DNA from: Allacma fusca
Lineage: Eukaryota > Arthropoda > Collembola > Symphypleona > Sminthuridae
Assembly: GCA_947179485.1 (NCBI GenBank)
Contig: OX359249.1
Location: 41,216,250-41,280,249 of the forward strand
DNA: 64,000 nt
Direction: 5' to 3'
Positions 39,311-52,012 of the stretch are shown in pieces. The first letter of the stretch is position 1. Each line of letters begins with the position of its first letter. Both the position numbers and the translations under genes were made by a program. The notes beneath the pieces are model-generated. The model was not told the DNA's origin. It saw nothing but the letters and a program-made list of their open reading frames with translations, and did no database searches.

Positions 39311-41444
39311 AATGAAAGTCCATTTATAGACACTACTCATTTCACGTAAATATTTTCATGATTTTTCTCCCAATTACAAAAATTTTGGAACGCAAAATGG
39401 TCATGATCTGTAATCATGGTCTTATATGAACCCGTGCATGCTCGTACTCGCTGAATTTTTTAAAGAAACAAGAAACGTAACAGCAATGTCCACTCACTCA
39501 CACTAACGTTACTTTTCTTGTTGGTTTTATCAGGTTTGTAACAACTAATAATATTACATATTACTGTACTTCCAACATCGGTTTATAAGTCAAACTTCAG
39601 TGGAACTTCTCTTCCCTGCAAGCTACAGAAAATTTAAAATTATTTGAAGTAAAGTCTTGTGAAGTTGAAGCTATTTCTACCGTAAACCAAACATACGCTC
39701 CCGTACCCAAACCTTACCATGACAAGTCCAAATCTACCTATTATATATTATACATAGCAAACATTATTTAACCTAATTTTAGCAACTAATCATATGGAGG
39801 TGGTATTTTAATACAAGCACTGTAGTATAATACATTCAACGATTCATCATGTAGTACATTCCCAAAAGTTTCGGGGACAATTCATGAACATACATAAATC
39901 GTGCAGTACTGGATGATTATAACTAAATCTAAACAGTGGTGAATGGTGAAGGCAAGAGAGGGGTAAAAATTAAGGAGGAATAGCAGAGATTAAAATTAAA
40001 ATGGGGAAATATATAGCTCTGAAAGAACAGTTCTTACGGTTTTCAACTCACGTTACTTGCACTCCAAAAAATTATGACTACATACACGAGATAATACAGC
40101 ATTGAGGGAATTCGCTGTAGCAGTTCAAGTGTGTCGTAATGTTAAGCAGTTACTAGTTTGACTCCTTGAATTTGCTACAACAACCTACGATCCCACGTTT
40201 CGGTGAGATCAATTTGTAAGCATTAAGTAATTAAACGAAACTGTGGGAAATAAAATACTCTTAATATTTTCTAAACCAGTGTGTACCGGAATATACAAGC
40301 TTGGAATAATCAGATAATGAATTTCCTGAACGCAATACAGCAAAGTAATGGGATGAAGTGAAGTTAAGTTGTCTATAACAAACCTTGTACTATAGCTGCA
40401 AGCTGCAACAGTACACATACTCAATAATCGCTGTATAGTTATTTATAATTACCATAATATTTAAACCTCTACAGAGTATACAGCCTCCAATGATGTACTT
40501 GATCGCTAACAATTAGTGTATACACTTTACCATTTTACGTGAACTGTTTGTTTGTAGTTTGTACAGTATAAATTACGTTTCTACAATATGTCATATCTAT
40601 AATAGAAGTGACAGGGATTTGGTAACTGTCAATCTACAGATGACTTACAATTTCATTCCCCGCCAATTAAAATTACAGTTTATAGTTTATCATTCCTCAT
40701 TAGTAGTGTTCTGATGTAACATAGGGTGATTAGCTCTTTAGCAGGCATCACAGTTGTCATATTTTAATACATAAAATTCAGAGCCCACGCGGAACCGAAA
40801 GAAAAGTGGAAGTGTAATACACATACACCTAATAATGTTTATAGCGAATATTTCTAGTTCGCTTTTTCATTATCTATTAATTGGTTGTGATTATGTTCAG
40901 TCCATGATTTGGCAATGGTCGCTGAGGGTTTTGTAAAAAATATGACGACATAATTATACATAACACGTACTCAACGAAAGAATTTAAGGAAAAAGTGAAT
41001 TCTGTAGTAAATCTCAAACTCATAAAACTAATTGCACAATAAGTGTGATTGCTCGTACTTGCAAACTGTATATTAGTACAGAATAATTACTAGGTATTTA
41101 AATTGCAGACAGAACGGCATCGTATGTGTACAAGTTTTAGTTTTCCCTTGTAAACTTCTTACTTGTTTTCTGAGTAAGTAACTGTATTAAGTGGAGCTTT
41201 TTCTCAATAAAAATAGAGTACACTACTACTCAAAGATTACAAAAAATGACAAAATAACAAACAAAACTTGACGATTCTTATGTGTGTAGGTATATATATA
41301 TATACAGGAGTTACTGCGTGAGAAAAATCTGGAGGCATACAATACAATCCTTAACTTTTTAAAACGCAGATTATTGAGGTACGTGGGCATGTGCATACCG
41401 CTTTCCTACTTACAAAAAGACAAATGTAAAAACAAAAGTTATAT

Positions 41445-43831
41445 TCATAATTTGACTTTTGGAGAGATTTCTTCGACGAGGCCACCCCAATGGAGGCGGT
41501 ACAATCCTTGCCTCCATTGAATACTTTGAGAAAACAAAGCATGAATAAACAAAAACGGAGCAGTCGTTTCGCGGAATAACCACGCGAGGACAAACTCAAA
41601 TTTTGTGAATGATACAGAACCATTCTGAAAAGAAATACAAAATATAGCGTTATTAAGAAATATATTGATTGATTTTTAGCAAGTAATTTCCTGTAAGAAT
41701 TCTCGATAATTGCTTAAATAAAGAGAAACTGACCTGGACAGAACGAAGAAGAAACCAATCAATAATACACCAAATGAGCAAGTGAACAAGAAAGACTACA
41801 ATAGGGTCCCACATGAAGAGAATACGTGTGGAGAAGGCAGCACAGATTCCCAGCATCATACACTCCGTAAAAGGTTCTAGTAGTATTGTTGGAGGAACCA
41901 TTGCAAAACGCAGTTTTGCCCATCTGCCCAAACACATTAATGGAAACAGATTACATTCAAATATTCATATTCATTTGTTGTTTTTCACACTAAATATTAA
42001 TGACCGCATTTACCTTGAAATACGAGCTTGAAATCCTGGAATATCACAGAAGCCAGAGTTTTGCCAAGCAGGTTGACTAGAAATGGATATTTTCCATCCT
42101 CTATCCGTTATTGACTTTGCGAAGAAATAATCTTCAGCCAAGTAACACCCAAAGGCTTTAATACCCCCACTCTGAATAATTAATAATCCAATAATCAATC
42201 AATACCAAACACCAACGACGAAACTTCTACAATATTCAGCGTGTAGGTATAAGCATAAGCTGAAAGTGTATGAACCTACTTCATCAAGGAGTTTCTTGCG
42301 CATCAAAGCAGACATTCCCGTTGGGCAATTGATTCCAACGCAGTCAGCTGTTAAATAAATTCGAGCATGGGAAGTTCCAAAGTAGACCTACCAATTAACA
42401 AAGAAACATGCACATACATTGATCAGTTCACTTTTGCCGTACCCGAATTCTTGAAAGCTTTAACTCATTTGAATATAAGAAGGAAAAGGTATGGGTATTA
42501 ACCACAACCTTAATAAATTATTAATTGTACATATTAAATTAATTGAAAATTATATTCTGGTGCCAGTAAAATACTGACGACACGTAGGAGCAGTCATCAA
42601 GACTCGTGCACATAAATTCTTATTTCCTGACGTCACAATGACAATTGAAGTAAACATTACCATTACCTTTTCTATTATGGCAGCAAAGCCAGATCGGTCA
42701 CATACAAAAGGCATTTGATGTACAAGGCCCACATTTTCTCCCATAAAGGAAACCATATCCATCAGTGTGTCATCTTTCACTAGAAAAACCATGAAACAGG
42801 AATATGATAATACCAAAATAATTACTATTAGACCATTACGATTACTGCTTGTATAAATTACTAATTACTTCGGATTCCACTGTCGGATATAAGGACTAGT
42901 TCATGTTTCGCAGAGCTATACGCTGGCTGCATATTGTTTATTTTTGGGTTAATACCAACTTTTTCACCCCCTACACACAACAAATAAAACAATAAATTAA
43001 TATTCATGTCAAATGGTGCATACACGTTCAACAATTCTAAGATCATTAAAATTACTCCGTGTACCTATACAAAGCCTCGCGTCCACATGCGGATATTTAT
43101 CCAATAAATCCTGGACAATTTTTATTGCTGGGTCCGTTTTTTCCTGAACACAAAATAGGAGCTCGAACTGTGAAATAAAACCATGTAATACAATTAGTCA
43201 CAATTATTATTGCGCATCTTACAACCTCTGGTACAAAATAGACACTAACAATTAATTCAGTGCACGGCGATTTCAAATCAGGTTTGACTAATGGCGTGAG
43301 AGCATTCTCAGCATTCAATTTGTCACTACATTAAAAAAGTACTTGACAGAGGTTGTCATTGACACTATTTTATTGATGTTCTACGTGCCTTTGGATACGT
43401 TGATGTAAAAAATGTCTCCAAGTTAGAGTACAAATTCGGATCCACCCCTACTAAAGGCTTGATGATAGAGACACCCGGAAGAGGAACTTCGGGATCAACC
43501 ATTTTCGTGTTCACTTTTTTATTAAGTTTCCAGTGACTAAAAAATTAGAACATAAGTCACACATTTAGTATTCCAACATCACAAACCGGAAAATATTTGA
43601 CTGACACCCTCACAATAGCATTATTAAATCGTAAATGTACACCTCGAACTATGCCTACGACAAAAATTAGTTTCCACTTCGATCTTACCTCCAAATAAAG
43701 GCAATTAGATGGACACACCACATCCCACACCAAAAAACGAAGAAAAACACGGCGAATCCATGGATGGTGTATATGAGAGTTGACATTGCAAAGTCGCCAC
43801 TAGCATACCACGGTGAATCAACTCCTTTCAT
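41445..43831 (-). CDS. UGCG: Ceramide glucosyltransferase (UGCG/GlcT-1)
   Basis: Multi-exon gene of a GT21-family, Golgi-membrane enzyme that makes glucosylceramide from ceramide and UDP-glucose. First exons: 43831-43689, 43536-43389 and 43167-43065; further exons run to the stop at 41445. Exon 1 (starts MKGVDSPWY) encodes an N-terminal membrane segment ([20 protein letters not shown]). Then [51 protein letters not shown], the D1 aspartate in [18 protein letters not shown] with the key His, the [15 protein letters not shown] block, and FQARISRWAKLR (QxxRW motif). Hydrophobic C-terminal segments end in [17 protein letters not shown]. All known catalytic motifs are present. Intron 2 appears to start with GC rather than GT (AAAG, then gcacgt), the only such border seen in the window. 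Confidence 0.94.
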
Positions 43832-45718
43832 TTAAATGATAATTTTTCAAGTCTACTTCCAATAAGTACAAGGAAGGAGATTAAACTCGCTTGTTTGCGG
43901 CGGTATAGTAAGTTCTAACTTCTAAAAAAAAAAACTATCTCTTGTTCCGTTGAATTTTGAAATGTCACACTTTCATGTACTTATTTCTTCATTATATCCT
44001 AATAAGTAACTATATTACATACGTGTAAAGGAAGAAAAAAATAAACAAACAAGAGATACAGTAAACAGGAGAGTAATTAAGGTGAATTATTCGAGAAGGT
44101 GTACTTGTATTCAATCCTTTGATATGATGATCTCACTGAAGAGTTGGAGTACGCAATGGGGATTCGCTCTGACTTCCGCGAAATATTAGCTTTCCGGTGC
44201 CCATGTTGACTTGATCAAGTTAAATATCGTCCTAATCGGCTCAATTCTTGGGCTAAGGAAGAAATCTACGATGTAAGTTGTCTATTATTTATTATGGAAT
44301 GGAGGTTTCGTCCTGTGACTATATTGTAAGTACAGCCTAATAATGGTGACTAACTTGGGTATACTTGATTCTATATTACAAAAAAAATGACTCAATTTAG
44401 TTACTCCGGAGAACTACGTTATTATTATTCCAATGAGGGAGGTTTACAAATAACAGAATTTATCTTGGATCTAGTAACAACTGTCAACATTTTTTTTTTG
44501 ATATTTTTGACGGAGATGAGCCAAAACTAAATAGGAGCGCGGAGAGGATATTATGGAACTTGAATGGCACAGTGTAGATTTCCTAATGAGTCCAATCGGG
44601 TGAACAGGAACCAAATTAAATATTCCTCCAGCAAACAAACAGATACTTATAAAGTGCTATAAGTAAAAGGTATAGTATCAAAAAGCACAAGAAGAGAGGA
44701 GGGTAACCCAAATAAATTATAATTTAGGTAGATGACCAAAACAATTTTTATTTAGGGCCAGAAAAGGAACACTACAAGAGGAAGATTTGGTTTCAGGGCG
44801 TTTATCAACCAATCATGATTGTTTACTTTAAATCACGTCTGTACACTTTACCATGGAAATATTAACTAATAGAATTTCACTTAAACTTGATTAAAGTATT
44901 CGTGTGCTGAACGAATGAGTCATTGGTAGTCTAGCCGTTGTCATAGCCACCCAAGAACTAACCTTCGCTTCAAATACATGCCATATATACACCCAGCCCT
45001 GCTAGCTGCCACTGCTGCCAAACCCAGCCTTTCCGTATGCATTCTGATATGCTCCACATATCCACATTGCACCGGACTCAAATCACTCTCCTCGCCCACA
45101 GTGCTCAACACCTCTCAATCCTTCCCATCCCTTCTAGTCTTCGCAAGTATCCTCAGTCCCAGCCCGTTACCTGGGCTGGAGTCCATTCATAAATATTTAA
45201 CATTTCTACTATATAATTCCAAGTGGGTTAATCTGTGAATGTGACTCCTTCTAGTCCTCCAAGTCCTATAAGTTTTTATAGATAAGGAAGTAATTTTTTC
45301 CATCTCCATATCATGTTCGAAACAAGGCATATGGGCGTGAATTATTAAAAACTTTGCTGAAAACTAACACTCAAAATATAAACGCTAATCTTTATTACGA
45401 GTAAAATTCTGACAAGTGATACTACGATAGACCTTCACACGAAGAAGACATTAATACAGTTTTTGTTTTTCCCCATGAGTTTATGGCTAATTGCTACCAC
45501 TAAACAATAAGCTCCATAGCCACTATAAAGTGGAGAGTGAGAAAGTCTTATTAGTAATAATTACTGCTACGTACATGAAGATAGGTAGGAACTAGATCCT
45601 GGTCAATTCATTGAGGCTTCGTAGATTAAGGGACGACTATGGCCTGTTTTTTGATTTTACGAAGATACAGTGGTTATCCGAGAGTAAATAGTAGGAATTA
45701 CTTATGGCCATGCCGGCC

Positions 45719-45748
45719 CCGGTAATATGCCACGCAGGATATTACCGG
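45719..45748. repeat. Perfect 10-bp inverted repeat, 10-nt loop
   Basis: CCGGTAATAT, then GCCACGCAGG, then ATATTACCGG. The arms match exactly and are locally GC-richer than their surroundings. Role unknown. Confidence 0.7.
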
Positions 45749-46854
45749 TATCCGTAGCCCTTTGGGGGGTTAAACACCTACTGGACACTATTGGTAGTGT
45801 CTTTTACCTGTTTACGATTAATAGTATCGTTCGAGTTTGTGTACAGAGGGAAATATTGGCACTGCCGCCGAAAGGAAATATGTCGAAGGAAGTACTTACT
45901 TACAAATAGTGGAATCCTTGTGTGTAGTAGACCTTTAGGCAGTCCTGAAAGGTTCAGTTGGTCCATATCATTCATTCCGTAGTACACACTGCTGACCTAT
46001 CTCGTTGGTTAAAACCATTGAAGTTTAGCCGCTTTCCCACCTAAAACCTATTAATTGAATTCTTTTCATTTTTCATAGCCATCCAGGCATCGTCACTTGG
46101 CTCGTCATCAGTGAGCGTAATCCACCATTGGAGTAGTTACTTTAGATATGCTGGCTTAATTAAGTAACTATTACATACATATGCGTGCTATGTCATCCGT
46201 GTCCGCACGCAGACGACAGGAATGCTTCAGATTTTAAATACTTATAGCCATACATGTAATTATGACAATGTTAGATTGAATTACATATTGTTCAATAAAT
46301 TGCAAATGTACAATAATAAATGCAAGTATATATAGTATGAGTCAGAGTCATTTCTTATTTCTTATCTCTTATCGCTATTTTTTTTTAGAAATGTAACTGC
46401 AGTACATAATTTCGTACAGTTGATATAGTTTACAACAAACCCATTGAAATGTTCAATGAAGTCTACCTGGAATTTCTATAAGCCCGTGGTTTATATAATG
46501 CTTCATTTGTAATTCAAGTAGCCGCATTATGAATGACAGTTTTGGCATAATTATATATGCATTCCTTCTTGGCATTATAGTACCCGGAGAAAAGCACAAG
46601 TAATAATAAGCACACGGCACGGCAAGTGCTCTCGTAATTCTAAATAAGCATCAGTATATTGAAGCACTTTGATAGTAGTATTACATGGTGTGACCTATCT
46701 CATTTGCAACGTAACCCCCTCTAGCCCAAATAAGTAAGTTACTCATGGACTATTCCATTCCCCCAGTTTGTAGGAAATTATTTCCCACATTTTCTAAAAT
46801 TTCCTTCCCGGACCCAAGTCAATAATAAGGTCACACAGGGCAGGGGGGACAAGC

Positions 46855-47060
46855 GTCGGAAAAGCAAAGTCGGAAAGGTTTAATAATTATTGGGAAATTC
46901 GAGATTTATGATTCCCGCATAATTTTTTTTCGAAACTTAGTTTTTAATACATGTTTGTAGGAAATTTTGTGGGCTTTCCAAAGATTTATTTGATAAGTCA
47001 CTTATGTACAAGTGTTGGGGATTGTGGGCATGGCTATCAAAAAAATGGGGGCAAAGTTAG
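46855..47060 (+). repeat. Dispersed repeat, copy B
   Basis: The core at 46955-47008 (TGTAGGAAATTTTGTGGGCT, then TTCCAAAGATTTATTTGATA) is similar to copy A (2698-2750) and copy C. A downstream 'attgtgggcatggc' is echoed in copy C as 'attgtgggaatgac', so the repeat extends at least 60 bp past the core. Confidence 0.55.
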
Positions 47061-48439
47061 AGAATTATTGAGGGAACAAAAAGAGACGGAAAATTGTAGA
47101 GGAGAGAGAAGCTCCAAGGCTACAATAATTTCATTGAGCAAGCTCTGACTGTCACACAAAATGTCAAAATGGTTGACTTGTAGCTTTAAACTGTTACATA
47201 CCTATATGTTCTCATTTTATTTCATAAGGGTCTGTCAAAAATTACGGTAGCAGGAAGGAGTCAGAGATGTGACGTGTGACGGTATATTTTGCCAATACTT
47301 CAACAGCCTTTATGCTCGGGCTGTGAAATATGTACAATCATTAAATAATGTCTTGAGCTAATTTAATATTCACTGCCATTTAACCAAATCTGAGCTGTTG
47401 TGTAAGGTTAGAATTTCTAGCTATAGGAGGTTCGACACGCAAGGCGCATAAGGTGGAGAAAGTTGAGAGAAAGTTTGATGGTAGCTAGAAGTCGTAGCCA
47501 AAAACCTAGCATTGTAACTTATTGACTCTTGATTATTTACTCAAAGCTTCAACAGTCGTACTCTTTTATTACTCATTGTCTATAAAATTGGATGCTTTCG
47601 GGGAAATCCCGATCCGCCTGATTCATTGAAAAATTAAATGACGTGCTTGACGTTATACACTTCAAAGAGCTTAAACACTCATGACGTGACGAGCCATGAT
47701 TCCGTCAGTTCATAAATTTCAACTGATTCAGTGAAGCTGAAGTGGAATGAGAAATTGGAATGTGTATGCGATAAAAATGATAACAGTGAGGCTTTGAGCA
47801 TTGCTTAATGCGCTAAGCATTAAGTCATGATATGATTCCTGTGAAAACGGTGGTTGTGGTTTTATCATTTAGACTGCTAGCTGTAGGAACAAGTAAAATA
47901 AAAATTTGCTTAATAATTCGTGGTCGCATTTATTTATTAATAATTATTATTGGGTTAACTCAGAAAACAATCTGGTACTGGTCACTAGATGTTATTTTTA
48001 TCATAGCTTTAGCTTATGTAGGTACCAGAAACTATCGTCCTTGCCTACAGTGGTTATTCTTGAGAAATATAAGTAGATATCTATATACATATATAAGTAC
48101 TTATACATGACATCGTCAACTATAATAAAGTTCATTTCCGTCGAACGTGTGCTATCTTTCACTTATATCAAATTCATGGTTTTGTTTTGATTTTTGAGGT
48201 TTTTCATGGAACAACTACAATCACAACGATGTATTTATTCTTCCCATGTCATTCGCATTTACTGCGTGATTTGTTGTCACGAGTCATGTTCACTTTTCTA
48301 CAAGCTGTGCTTTTACACTTTTACTGTCATGTACAATGTGATTTTCGTGATCTGTGTAACCATATTGCATTGAGGGCTTGAGGGTACCCAGAATCATTTG
48401 CCCTTTCTGATGTGACAAATTTGGTTATTTGGGGTTACA

Positions 48440-48610
48440 GGAGTTGCACGAATATAGAACAAAGTCGGAGAATTTCCAAATTAAGTATTTTAGTCCTCAT
48501 ATATAATTCTTTTTGTAAGTTTCGAGGTTGGTTTCTAGTAAATTGTAAGGACTTTCCAGAGAGCTGTTTGATAGGTCCCTACGGTTAGAATTGTGGGAAT
48601 GACCAGTAAA
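48440..48610 (+). repeat. Dispersed repeat, copy C
   Basis: The core near 48535-48590 (TCTAGTAAATTGTAAGGACT, then TTCCAGAGAGCTGTTTGATA) is a more diverged copy of the A/B core. It also shares the upstream 'aaagtcgga' phrase and the downstream 'attgtggga' phrase with copy B. Confidence 0.5.
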
Positions 48611-49770
48611 AGTAGAGAATCCGGGGGGAATTCAGTTTCAGGAGCGTAGAAAATGAGTGAGGTATACGTAAGAAAGACGCATATTAGGAATTTCCAATTA
48701 ATTTTGTGTAGAATAATTATATTAAGGGCTTCCTAGAAAATTACACATTTCCTCATTGCTAGGTCATCAAGTTGATATTTGTGGACATTACATTTAAAGA
48801 CAAACAGCAAGGTTGGAATAGAAATTTCTGATATCACTTTTTTATGTGAGAATTATCGAATAAATTCAAGACACTGCACTATGTGTGTAAAAATGTTTAT
48901 GGTAATTAATTTGCATTTCGTGTCATTTGTGCCCACAGGATGGAGTCATGTCATAACTGTGTTGCAAAGTTTGAATAAAACAAAAATGATGTACCTGTCA
49001 ACAACGTTTTGAAATATTAAGACAACCACGCTTCATATTTTGGACTCCTGTGGGCTAATGATATTAGATTCTAGTGAATGGCTATAAAATGTGCTACAAT
49101 ATTTTTTGCGATCGCCAGATCTTTCATAACAAAACGGCGAAATCACAAATTCCTGCTTCCTCATGTTTGCACCCGAGGCTGAATTTCCCCAACCTTGATC
49201 TGTATTTTTACGAAAATAATAGTGCGACAATAATTTGCACTATGTATTATACAAAGAATATTGGTCAGCTTTTCCAAGGATTTGTAATCCAACGGTATGA
49301 AATACTACTTACGATAGCCACTTAGCCACCAACATTATCATTAATTACATATACAGCCAGACTAGGGTCTCAACTTACAACTGTGACACACTTTCATGTT
49401 TACTTAATCAAAATTATCGTACTCCAGTCAGAGTTCATTATGATGGATCATGCATTAATGTGTGTGTCTTTTGAATGTCTATTTCTCCAAATCTCAAGTT
49501 ACACGAACACTACATGTTCTTTCCTACACTTAAATTACATTTCTTAGTTTATTAACATTACAATAAACAGGTAATATTTCCAAGCATCTACATTTACCAC
49601 GTGTCACTTGGACTATTACTTTGCAACATAAAAAGCACAGAAACAGTAGAAATGCTATTACAAGGTACAGTAATGAAACATAGAAAAAACAATGTTATTT
49701 ACATTCATAATCTGTAGTCATCCGATAGAAGCTTTAGCATAAATAGTGACGATGCCGTTGATGGAATTAT

Positions 49771-50955
49771 TCATCTGTTGTAACCACTTGCAGACGCAGA
49801 TTTAATATTCGTTTTGATTCCCGGGGCTTTACTCGTAGGTTGCACTAAAAGTTTTTCAACGCAAGTTCAAGATTTTCAATATTGTATTAGCCCTAATTAT
49901 TAATATATGTGCATAGAATTTATGACACGTCAAACCTGGAGGAGAAGCAGCTGCAGGTGACTGTGAAGATGACTGCCGAGGAATCGGAGCAGATTTAAAA
50001 GCTTTCCCGGTGTACAAAGACGAGACTAGTTCCTGAGTGTCAGCATCTGAAGTAGTAACAGGCAGCCCAGTTCTCTCACTAGCTTCCCATTCCTCTCTGG
50101 TTGACGATATCAAGTCAACAACATGGTTGGCCATTTTTGTGAGCGAAGCCGCTTGTTTCTGCAAAGAAAAGAATTAAATGCCGTTTGATCTAAATATAAA
50201 TACACTGCTAATCATTAACACACATAAAATTAAAGCTCAGCCAACCGCAATCACGTCTTGATTAACTTGACTTGAGCGATGTTCTACTTGATCATGTTTC
50301 GCTTCCACATCCGGATCAGGTTTTGTCCTCAAATAGTCCGGTACGACCTGCAAATCAAAAGCAATTAAAGCTCCGACGACTCTCTACTAATGCATGTACT
50401 CGTGATTACTAATATTTGTACGCTGCCGAACTCTGGCCTCTCATTTTTTAATTTCCACAGATCTACTCCATAAATCTCAAACAATAAATTATATTACATG
50501 CGTTACTGTTTTACTACAAAAACACTGCTCTACAACATTTACCTCATGGTTAAACACTTCGAGCCTTCCTTCGGTCGTATTTAAAAGTGCAGGATCTTTT
50601 TCGGGATTTAGGGAGAGTGGCAATACAGTAAGACCTTTCAACGGCGGAACTTTGTCAGATCTCAAGAGTCGCATCAGTGAATTCATCTATTGATTGAATG
50701 GGTACACCCATAAAATACGTTTTTAGAACCTCCTTATGCCATTCTATCAACTTTTCAGCATTCAAATTCTAGTGCCCTTAATAATCTCACCTGTCCAGAA
50801 ACAACGGAAAAAGAGTCCAAAAACACCGGACTTGAAATATTCCTATGATCGTGCTCCAGTTTCAAAACTAACGTATTAATGGACGATTTCATTTCATTTA
50901 CCCTTTGCAGCATGATGTCCAACGCTAGTTCTAACTGCTTCTCTTCACGATTCAT
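49771..50955 (-). CDS. MED8: Mediator complex subunit 8
   Basis: Five exons, 50955-50791, 50686-50543, 50347-50246, 50158-49936 and 49844-49771, agree in phase and give 235 aa (human 268). MED8 is a Mediator head-module subunit that contacts MED18/MED20 and helps RNA polymerase II initiation. Conserved blocks: MNREEKQLELALD at the start, PVFLDSFSVVSGQ, LPLSLNPEKDPAL, TEGRLEVFNHEVVPDYLRTK, then PDPDVEAKHDQVE, a coiled-coil stretch, a Ser/Pro/Ala-rich linker, and the family C-terminus GIKTNIKSASA followed by SGYNR. The start follows an acceptor (ttgcag) three bases before the ATG, implying a 5' UTR intron. The donor of exon 3 (gttggc) is weak. Confidence 0.94.
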
Positions 50956-52012
50956 TTCTGCAACAGTATCATTTAACAACTTATAAAACATATTCAATAT
51001 TATTATTAATTATTTAAATAATTCAGTCGGATCGGGATTGTGCATTTTATCATTATAATACTATATCTGTCGCAGGGTTATTTCCTCTGGGACTGGGCTC
51101 ACATACTCACATCCAATGAGACAACATAACTAAACTTAATAACTTGCAAATGTTATTCTTACTGATTTATTGCAGTGATCTGGATTAATTTACTAAACAA
51201 CTGAAGTTTTGGGTTGACCGTACAGACTACAGACAAATTAATTTCAGTCACAGGTCGCAGCTGTCATCAATATCTGACGCACCAAATTGATCTATATTTT
51301 CGTTTTTACTCAAAAACTGAGAACCACCGAAGCTGCTAGAAGAACCTTATAATGTGAGAATATGTAAAAATCTGTTGACGTCGGACGTCGGAACGGGAAA
51401 GTATGAAAGTCAAACTCCAAATATTCAAAACAAATAAGATGTCCCGCTCCGGAGTTTTTAGTTTTTTAAATCAACTTATACTGCGGCTGAGGAAGGACAA
51501 TGAACGTCTTGCTTCTCCAATGTGGAATAGATGGCGTAGAAGATTCAATGGAGACTTGGCGCTTGGTAAACATTCATGAATTTATTTATGCACTTAAGTA
51601 CTTACTTTACTGCAAAGTGCGAAAACAACCTCACAGCGGTCATTTGGGAGACTGTTAATTTCTACGGGACAAAAGCATTATATAATTACGTAAGAACTGA
51701 AACGGCACACGTCATTCAGATCTGGCCAGGGATAAGTTAGTGACGACTACTCTGTCTATGTCTAAGACTAATGTAAGCTATAAATTGCGGAAGCATGAAT
51801 GCACTATCCGCTGTTAAATGCCAGTGTTGGTTGGATGACATTAACAATCCTGGAGTGTTAAATAAGCGAGTGAGAAACATCTGTAGTAATAAAAAATGAG
51901 TGACAGTGAGGCACTTTCCCTTTCTTAATTTATTCATTGCCAACAAATGTGTAAAACCACGAAACATTTGAAACATGATGACAGGCCACGGTTTGCGAGT
52001 GAGTATCCTGCA
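50956..52012. other. Intergenic between MED8 and DRG1
   Basis: MED8 5' flank on the left and DRG1 3' UTR on the right. A minus-strand AATAAA (TTTATT at 51929-51934) lies 79 bases past the DRG1 stop and is its likely poly(A) signal. No other feature seen. Confidence 0.5.

Larger units (their letters stand above)
37747..41444. other. Convergent 3' region between STUB1 and UGCG
   Basis: 3.7 kb without a recognisable coding exon. Beyond the short STUB1 3' UTR, most of it may be a long UGCG 3' UTR. It holds an uninterrupted G-run near 39296-39310 and a short (TA)n at about 41289-41304. No RNA gene recognised. Confidence 0.45.
43832..49770. other. Gene-poor stretch between UGCG and MED8
   Basis: 5.9 kb with no exon assignable to a known family. 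The left part is the UGCG 5' flank and the right part the MED8 3' flank. It contains two copies of the dispersed repeat (46855-47060 and 48440-48610), a perfect hairpin at 45719-45748, a shorter one near 47803-47823, and scattered open frames (for example 44978-45238 and 47832-48110) without motifs or good splice context. A noncoding transcript is possible but unsupported. Confidence 0.45.

Noticed and set aside
44978-45238. 86-codon open frame, Ser/Leu-rich
   Set aside because: No motif, no splice context, no codon signal distinguishable from background.
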